DNA of 10,336 nt from Chitinophagales bacterium (GTDB taxonomy: Bacteria > Bacteroidota > Bacteroidia > Chitinophagales > UBA2359), in assembly GCA_020631035.1 (NCBI GenBank), contig JAHDIA010000169.1, positions 1-10,336 of the forward strand. The letters are read 5' to 3'. This document shows positions 1-9,000 of this stretch, in pieces; positions within the stretch are counted from its first letter, which is position 1; each line of letters starts with the position of its first letter. The translations under genes and the position numbers were made by a program. The notes beneath the pieces were generated by a model. That model did no database searches. It worked only from the letters and a program-made list of their open reading frames with translations, and was not told the origin of the DNA.

Positions 1-3000
1 ATTGCTCCAATCCGTCGCAAACTGTTTGAGCATCTACATTTAAATCACAATCAAAACAATCTCTACTACCTTCACTTTGCTCTACACAATCAGGATCAAT
101 TTCACTGACTACATTTACCAAATAAGTTGTCTCATTATCAAATGGTCCATAGGTATATTCTCCTGCTTCTAAACCTGTTTCAGTTTCATCCCCTAAAGTC
201 AAACCAAATGTTCCACTTCCTTCAATACTTACAACTACTTCATACCCATTTTCATCTACACAATTCTCTGTAGTTGTCAATACCAAATCACACTCATAAC
301 AATCCTCTGTACCAGTTAAAGCTTGAGTACAGTCTTCATCAATTTCACTTATTATATTAATTGAATAATTACTTTCACTATCATATGGCCCCATAGTAAT
401 GGTGCCCATTGTTTGTCCACTCAATACTGTTGTTCCATCATCTATTGCATAGGTTCCACTTCCTGTTAACTCTATTTCAACTTCATAAGTCTCAAAATCC
501 AAACAGTTTGTGTTTGCTGTTGCCAACAAATCACATTCAAAACAATCCTCCGTTCCATTGATAGACTCTATACAATTTTCTCCAATTTCACTCACTATTT
601 CAATGGTATAAGTTTCATTATTTTGATAAGGACCAAAATTGTAAGTATTGGCTTCTAAGCCCGACTGTTCTTCTCCATTATTAATTGCGGTAAAGGTCCC
701 CCCTCCACTAATCGTAACAATCACTTCAAAGCTTGCTTCATTTATACAATTAACTTCTGAAGATATACTTAAATCACATTCAAAGCAGTTTTCTGTACCA
801 CTAATGGTTTCTGAACAATCTTCACCCTCCACTTCTGTTGTAACAGTAAAAGTATAATTTTCATCATTTACATAAGGTCCAAAAACCAATTCACCTGCAC
901 TAATGCCCTCTTGGACCTCGCTACCATCACTTACAGTATAGGTCCCTGTTCCACCAATAGTCAAGACAACTTCATAACTTTCCAAATCAACACAGTTTTC
1001 TGTTGTATTGAGAACTAAGTCACATTCAAAACAATCATTGGTTCCTGTTTGTGTTTCAGTACAAGTCGGATCAATCTCACTGGTAATTGTGATACTATAA
1101 TTGCTTTCACTATTATAAGGCCCTAATATCAAGTCTCCTGCTGTTATTCCTGTTTGAACAGCATTGCCATCATCTACTGTAAAAGTACCACTACCTGTAA
1201 TAGCTAAATTTACATTATATGATTCCAGGTCTACACATTCTGTAACAACAGAACTCATCAAATCACATTCAAAACAATCCTCTGTGCCATTAATGCTTTC
1301 TGAACATTCTGAATCTACTTCACTTGTTACAGTAATAGAATAGTTCTCATTATTGGCATATGGACCCAATACTACAACTCCAGTTGTAACACCCATTTGA
1401 GTTTCATTACCATCATCTACAGTATAGGCTCCTGTTCCACCAATTGTTAATTCTACACTATAACTTTCTAAGTCATTACAAACTGTATTAGCATTCAATG
1501 TTAAATCACACTCAAAACAGTCATTGGTTCCTGTTAAGTTTTGCTCACAAGTTTCCTCTGTTTCGCTTGTGATTTGAATATCAAATACTTCTTCATTGGC
1601 ATAAGGACCAAAAATATAGCTTCCTGCTTCAATCCCTATTTGTACATCATTGCCAGCAGTTAAGGTATAATCACCTGTACCTGTAAATGTCACTTCTACA
1701 TTAAAACTCGTTTCATCAATACAAACTGTTTCAAAAGAAGCTTCTAAATCGCAACTAAAACAATCTCTCGTACCACTAACATTTTCTGAACAATTTTCTT
1801 CTATTTCACTTACAACATCAATACTATAAGTTTCATCATTGGTATAAGGACCAAAAGTATAGGTTCCAGCCAACTCTCCAGTTAATACATCACCACTACC
1901 GTCGTCAAGACTAAATGTTCCATCTCCTGTAATGGTTACATCTACATTATAACCATTCTCGTCTATACAAGTTTCTGTAGCTGCAACAATTAAATTACAT
2001 TCAAAACAATCCTCTGTACCATTAATAGATTCAGAACATTCTAAATCTATTTCACTACTCACAGTAATAGCATAATTTTCATTATTGTTATAAGGTCCCA
2101 ATGTATAATCACCAGCCACTGCTGCCATTTGTTGGCTAGTACCATCATCTATAACAAATGTACCACTTCCACTAATTGTTAAATTTACATTATAGGTTTC
2201 AAAATCAGCACATTCAGTATTCGCATTTAAAATCAAATCACATTCGTAACAATCTTGTGTCCCCATAATGGTCTGTGTACAAGTATTGTCTTCTTCACTG
2301 GTGATAATGATTGTATACATTTCATCATTGGCATAAGGACCAAATACCAAACTTCCCCCTTCTACATTGTTTTGTACTGAATTGCCATCGTCAATGCTAA
2401 AGGTTCCTGTACCACTAAAATCAATCTCGACCTCATATGTTTCTAAATCCAAACAATTGGTATTCGCTGAAGCACTCAAGTCACACATAAAACAATCCTC
2501 TGTACCACTTACATTTTCTGTGCAATTTCCATCAACTTCGCTTGTTACAATAATATTATAAGCCTCATCATTGTCATAAGGTCCAAAGGTATAAGTTCCC
2601 GCACTTTGCCCTGTATCAGGCAATCCAACTCCATCATTTATAACAAATGTACCACTTCCAGAAATCGTCAATTCTACATTAAAACTCAATCCATCTATAC
2701 AAGCGACATTGCTTGTCAGATCCAAATCACAATCATAGCAATCATTGGTACCTGTGAGCGTTTGACTACAAGTCCCATCTAATTCACTGGTCACAATTAT
2801 TTCATAATTTTCATTATTGTTATAGGGTCCTACACTTAGCATTCCAGCACTCACAGCTGTTTGAGGTGGATTTACTCCATCATCAACGGTAAATGTTCCG
2901 CCTCCTGTAATAACCACATCTACATTAAAGCTTGACAAGTCTATACAATTTTCTGTAGCATTTGCCATCAAATCACATTCAAAGCAATCATTGGTGCCAC

Positions 3001-6000
3001 TTACATTTTGACTACAATCTTCCTCTATCTCACTGGTCACCACAATATTGTAATTTTCATCATTATTGTAAGGTCCAATTGTCACTACTCCAGCAGCAAC
3101 GCCAGTCTCTACTGGATTGATTCCATCATCAACGGTGTAAGTTCCACTACCACCAAGCGTTAATTCTACATTGAATGTTTCCAAGTCAATACAAGTTTCT
3201 GTAACAGAAAGACTCAAATCACAATCAAAACAATCTTGACTTATAGGAATGATTTCTCTACAAGAAGAATTAAGTTGACTCGTTACTTGTATATCATAAG
3301 TCTCATCACTATTGTAAGGCCCCAAAGTATAGGTTCCAGCAGTTTGATTACCTGCTGCAGGTCCTAAGTCATCTCTTATGATAAATGTTCCAGAACCACT
3401 TACGGTTAACACGACCTCAAAAGTTGTTGCATCAATACAATTAATGACAGTACTAGTTTCCAAATCACACACAAAACAATCATTGTTACCTGTCAATATT
3501 TGAGTACAAGTTGATTCAATATCACTGGTCACTGTATAAGCATAAGATTGATTGTTGTTCAATGGTCCAAAAGTATAAGTACCTGCTGTAATGCCTTCCT
3601 CAACAGGATTCGCCCCATCAAAAATGGTATAAGTACCTGTACCACTTAGGGCTATATCAATATTATAACTTTCTAAATCAATACAGTTTTCTGTTACCAT
3701 AGCATCCAAATCACAACTAAAGCAATCATTAGAGCCATTCAAAGTAAAAGAACACCCAGTATCAATCTCACTTACAATCAAAATACTATATGACTGATTG
3801 TTGTTGTAAGGGCCCATTGTGACACTTCCTGCTGTTTGTCCTGTAAGTGGTGTATTGACTCCATCGGAAACAGTGTATGTCCCACTCCCCACTAAGTCAA
3901 TTACCACATTGTAAGCAGTCAAATCTATACATTCTGCTTCTGCTATCGGCATCAAATCACAGTCAAAACAATCATTGCTTCCATTGATGGTTTCAGTACA
4001 TCCTTCTTCCACCTCACTACTCACAATAATGCTGTAGCCCTCATTGTTGTCAAAAGGTCCATAAGTATAGGTTCCAGCCACAATACCTGTTTGCAAAGCA
4101 TTCACTCCATCATCTACAGTATAAGCTCCACTGCCTGAAATGGTCAAGTTCACCTCATATCCCTCAAGCCCATTACAAACTTCTTCTGTTTCAAGCATCA
4201 AATCACAATCAAAACAATCAAAGTTACCATTGATGGTTTGGGTACAGCTTGCATCTTCTTCACTCGTAATCTGTAAACTGTAAGAAGTACCATTGGTATA
4301 AGGCCCTATAGTGCTTGTAGCATCCGCTTGTAATCCTGTCTGAATTGGATTAATGCCATCACTCAAAGTAAAAGTACCACTACCCATTACTATGGTCACC
4401 TCTAAAGTAAATTCAGTCAAGTCATCAGAACAAACCTGATTGGCAGTTGCCAACAAATCACACACAAAACAATCATTGCTTCCTGTCAATGTTTGAGTAC
4501 ACCCTGCATTGATCTCGCTAGTAATAACAATATCGTACTGAGCTTCATTCGCATATGGTCCAAATGTCAACATACCCGCACTTACTCCAGTTTGGATTGG
4601 ATTGATTCCATCATCAATAGTATAAGTACCACTAGCTTGTAAATCTACTGTTACTTCATAAGACAGTGCATCAATACACGTAACACTTTCGCTGGCATCT
4701 AAGTCGCAATCAAAACAATTGTTGCTACCACTGATGGTTTGGGTACAACTTTCTTCTATATCACTTAGCACTACAATAGTATATGCTTCTTCATTATCAT
4801 AGGGTCCAAATGTTAATACTCCCGAACCTTCAACTGTTTGAATAGGATTAACACCATCACCTGCTAAATAAGGGCCTGTTCCCTGTATATCCAACTCCAC
4901 TGTGTAAGAGCCCAAATCATCAGCACAAATCTCACTCTCCACCACCAATAAATCACACTCAAAACAATCAAAAGTACCTGTCAATGTCTGAGAACAACTG
5001 CCTTCAATTTCACTGGTAATTACGATGGTATAATTGGTCTCATTCTGATAAGGTCCCACACTTACATTTCCAGCCGATACACCAGTTTGTACAGGATTGA
5101 CTCCATCATCAATGCTATAAGTTGCTGTACCAGACAAAGTCAATTCTACATTGTACTGTTCCAAGCCATCACAAACTTGATTCTCACTAACTGTTAAATC
5201 GCATGTAAAACAATCATTGCTTCCAGTAATGGTTTGTGTACAATTATCTTCCACCTCGCTTGTAACAGTGATATTGTAAGCCTCATTGTTATTGTAAGGT
5301 CCATAAGTATAGGTTCCAGTTGCTGTATTATTTTGTACAGCATTGACACCATCATCAACAGTATAAGTACCTGTTCCACTAATGGTCACTTCTACATTGT
5401 AAGTAGATTCATCTATACATACTGTATTTTCTTCTATGACCAAATCACAATCAAAACAGTCTTGTGTACCATTGACAGTCACACTACAATCGTCTGGTCT
5501 ATTCTCATCAATTATGGTAATAATATAGTTTGTTTCACTTGCAAATGGTCCGACTTCAATTACACCAGCAGACTGGTTGGTCAATGGCATATTCACTCCA
5601 TCATCAATTGTATAAGTTGCTGTACCATTGATGGTCAATTCTACATTGTATTCACCCAATCCATCACAGATGGCAATATCTTGGACACTCAAGTCACAAT
5701 TGAAACAATCGCTAAATATATTTTCAACAAATACACAAGTACTATCCAATTCACTAGTAATAGTAAAGGTCATATTGGTCAAGGTAGGATATGGTCCAAA
5801 ATACATCAATTGATCTATTCCTACGCCTGTCATATTTATGTCCATCCCATTCGTCACTGAGAAAGTACCTTCTCCTGCATCAACCACAAAAATCACTTCA
5901 TACTCTGTTTGATCCAAACAATTAGGCTCAATGGCAATTGCCACTGCATCACAATCAATAGGATCAGAACAATTAATCGGACCTTCAATGCTACAATCAT

Positions 6001-9000
6001 TGGCATCGGTCACAACCAAATAAAACGCCCCATTCGTATTGGGGAACGCACCTGTTTGATTGCTACCCAATAAAGTACTTTGATCTGCTGTATACAATTC
6101 ATATGTCAATGGAGCAACTCCTCCCATCACTTCTATGCCAGATGCACAGGGATACTCACCCAATAAGGTAAAGGGTTCTATCACCTCTATCTCAAAAGTT
6201 TCTATACACAAATCTTCTGTTGGTATACCATCCATTCCTATGTGATTGTACAATACAACAATGGTATGGGAGCCTTCTGTCAAGCCCTGGTACACAAAAT
6301 TGCCACTAGCATCAAGATTGCCCAATATGCCATCTATATCAGAACTCACTTGATAATTGGTCATAGAATAATTGGGATGGTCTGGCTGTCCTCCTGACAC
6401 ACTAATATTCAATTCTCCATAATCACACAATGCTGTATTATTAACAATATCTATAGAATCATACGCTTCTACCATAACGATAGTCTCACATCCATCAATA
6501 TCTTCTACTGTAACTTCATATGTTCCCTCCGATACATTCTCAAATCCATTGGCTAAATTATCAGACGTAATACTTTGAATGCTCATTCCATCATTGAGAC
6601 TAATGGTATAAGGTCCACCATTGCCTCCACTAACAGCATTAAAATTAATGCTTTCAAAAACACAAGCTGCATCCGCAATTTCTAAATCAATTTCCTCGAT
6701 TATGTCTACTTGTATGTTTGCATCACAAATACTAGCAGTTGTATTACCATCAGCATCAATGTAATTATAACTTACATTTATGGTATGTGTTCCTGTTGTA
6801 AGATTGTTGGCTGTAAAATTGCCATTGGCACTCACATTACCCAAGGCTCCATCAATACTAGAAGTAACCATATAATTGGTCATTGAATAATTCGGATGGT
6901 CTGCTTGCCCTCCTGTAATTTGTAAATCTATTGCATTGTAATTACAAGTACTGCTACCAGCAAGGTTTTGTATACTTATAGGTTCATACACTTCTACACT
7001 AAACAATTCTGAACAATTGTCTTCATCTACTGCTTCAATGGTATATGTACCTTCTGACAAAGCACTAAAAGTATGGTTGATTGTATTGCCAACAACTGGT
7101 ACAACTTCTCCTGTCTCCAAAAGCGTCAAGGTATAACCAATGCTGCCAAAATCTGGCACACTAGGATCCAAGCCTCCTGAAATGTCTCCCAATACAATCT
7201 CATTGGCAGAACAAGGAGTATAAACAATTTCTAAATCTATTGGTCCTGCAACCACTACATCCAAAGTCTCTGCACAATAGACACCCGTTCCTACACCATT
7301 GACATCTAAATGTTCATATCTGACCACAACTTCATAGCTTCCTTCTACCAAGTTTGCATCAGTAAAGATTCCACTGGCATCAGAATTACCTAATAATACT
7401 CCATCTACCAAAACCTCATATGTATTGTTGGATATGGCAGGCTGTCCACCTGTAATTTCTAAATTTAAAGTTCCATATTCACACTCTCCCAAACTGCTGC
7501 TTACACTTATCGGATCATAAATTTCTACATCAAAACTTTCTGAACAGCCTGTATCATCTGTCACAACTACTTGGTACAAACCACCATCAACATTGTCAAA
7601 AGACAAACCTACAGTACTAGCAGTTGTTGTATAAGAATCTTGCACCACTCCATTTTGCTCTAAAGACACTGTATATGGTGGCATCCCTCCACTAATCGGA
7701 TTGCCCAAAGGCAAACTGTTTGATATACAAGGAGCATTCTCATCAATTGAAAAAACAATAGGCGAAGAAACACTCACATCAATCGGTCCTGCAAAACAAC
7801 CCGTTGGATCTTCTGCATAAACGGTATAGTTTCCTTCAGCCACTCCACTAAATACTGCTGTAGACTCATTATTGGACTGTGTCCCACTTACCGAAGCTAT
7901 TGAACCTGCACCTCCTACTTGGAAGGGCTGTCCTTGATTGTATAAATAAAATGTCCAAGTAGGTGTACCGCCCGTCACAACAATCTCTGGTGTTTGATTG
8001 TATACACATTCATCTGTTGCTGCATCTATACTTACAATCCCTGGTGGATTGACCACAAATACTCCTCGCTCTGTACAACCAAATTCATCTACAATATCCA
8101 AGTAAATAATGTAAGGAAAAGCCGCCCCATCTGGAAAAGTCACCATAGTCGTTGGAGTACTTGTAGAGCTAAATACCAAATCTGTTGAATTAGACGACCA
8201 AGTATAAGAAACGATAGAATTTCCAACACTTCCCGTACTTCCATCAATACAAGTATAGTCTATTTCATCTTCTTGAGTAATCGCTCCACTAATCTCAACT
8301 GTACTACTTGATCCACAATTTTCACTCATATAATCTATTGCCACATTGTGTTCTACATCATAAATAATCACACAAGCAGCATTGGCGCAACCATCATCTA
8401 AATTGGTCACTGTTACCAAATAATTGCCTGGGTCCAACTCAGATACTGAGGCAGATGTTCCTGTTCCCAAAATATTTGGTGTACCATAAGTACTACCATT
8501 CCAAGTCTGAATGCTTATTTCATAATTTCCTGGATCATTAACGCTTACATCTATCTCCCCTTCATGCTCATCATTGTCAAAAGTAAACAACTGACAATTG
8601 TTGCAAACAGCCGATTGTTCTGAACAAGCTGTTGCAGAACCAATGCTAATTGACGGAGGCAAACACAAAGTAAATTCGGTTGGATCATCATCTTTTAAAT
8701 CGTCTGGATTGGTTGTGGGATCATCTGACAATACTGGTGTAAAGTAAGCAGCCGTAGTAACAAAAGCTTGGTTGCTTATGGTAATAGGATCTGTAAAAGC
8801 ATCCAATGTAGCCTCAAAAGTAATGGTACTACTTCCTCCCACTGGTACACTCGGAATAGAGACACTCACTATACCACTGGCAAAAAATCCACTAGGATTA
8901 ACCGAATTCATCACATAGGTCAAACCTGTCGGAATCGGATCTTCAAACTCTATATTGGTCAAAGGCACATCACCTGTATTGTTAATGGTTACTGTATAGG

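Larger units (their letters stand above)
1..5965 (-). repeat. Array of 24 complete and 1 partial 81-85-residue four-cysteine units
   Basis: I number units from the left edge. Units begin (minus strand) at 5965, 5710, 5461, 5215, 4969, 4720, 4474, 4219, 3973, 3727, 3481, 3235, 2989, 2743, 2497, 2254, 2011, 1765, 1522, 1279, 1036, 790, 547, 304 and 61 (partial). The consensus is 'DCFDCDL', seven variable residues, Cys, 'IDLESYNVxLTISGSGTYTV', 'DDGVNPVQTG', 'xSAGTYTxGPYNNNExY', 'xIxVTSEIExxCTQTLTGTN'. Across each junction the cysteines are spaced C-x9-C-x2-C-x9-C. The rest of the unit is Cys-free and predicted to be beta-strand. The array lacks Lys, His and Trp and has five Arg. I do not recognise a named family; the pattern looks like a derivative of the SprB-like fold. 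It is probably an extended extracellular stalk, and it continues past the window's left edge. Confidence 0.93.
6155..7738 (-). repeat. Three tandem copies of a bipartite SprB-like module (about 172-183 aa each)
   Basis: The units are 7738-7220, 7219-6671 and 6670-6155. Each has part A, an SprB-like domain opening with a Cys, passing through 'SGG' and closing 'GTYxVxVxDxxGC' then 'VExYxxI' (for example 'EGTYEVTVEDIDGCE'). Part B then opens with a Cys and 'xLxIxGGQPDHPNYSMTNY', continues 'DGxLGNxxAxGNF' and closes 'GSHTIVVxYNHIxxDG' with a final Cys. Part B of the first unit has diverged and lacks the 'DHPNYS' segment. Parts A and B each have a Cys pair. This is probably a mid-stalk or binding section of the surface protein; no specific ligand can be named. 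Confidence 0.75.

Noticed and set aside
5194..5379. Short minus-strand open frame in another frame
   Set aside because: It is out of frame with the continuous coding sequence and inside two array units; its translation shows no family motif.
5234..5860. Plus-strand open frame of 208 codons
   Set aside because: It lies antisense to array units of the giant gene. Its translation is rich in Cys, Ile, Ser and Tyr, with no recognisable domain, and repeats with the unit period. It is a shadow frame.
1..5965. Regular repeats about 245 bp apart resembling a CRISPR or satellite array
   Set aside because: The period is far longer than a CRISPR repeat-spacer unit, the repeats are diverged, and all length changes are multiples of three. 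They are coding repeats.
1..5965. CxxC motifs as haem c or thioredoxin-type sites
   Set aside because: The motif is followed by Asp (once Asn), never His, so it is not CxxCH. It recurs at junctions with fixed partner cysteines, which fits structural disulfides better than redox or haem sites.
8669..8720. Acidic 'DDLKDDDPTEF' as a thrombospondin type 3 calcium repeat
   Set aside because: The 'SDDPT...DDPT' ending is the normal tail of DUF11-type domains, and no tandem DxDxDG repeats are present.
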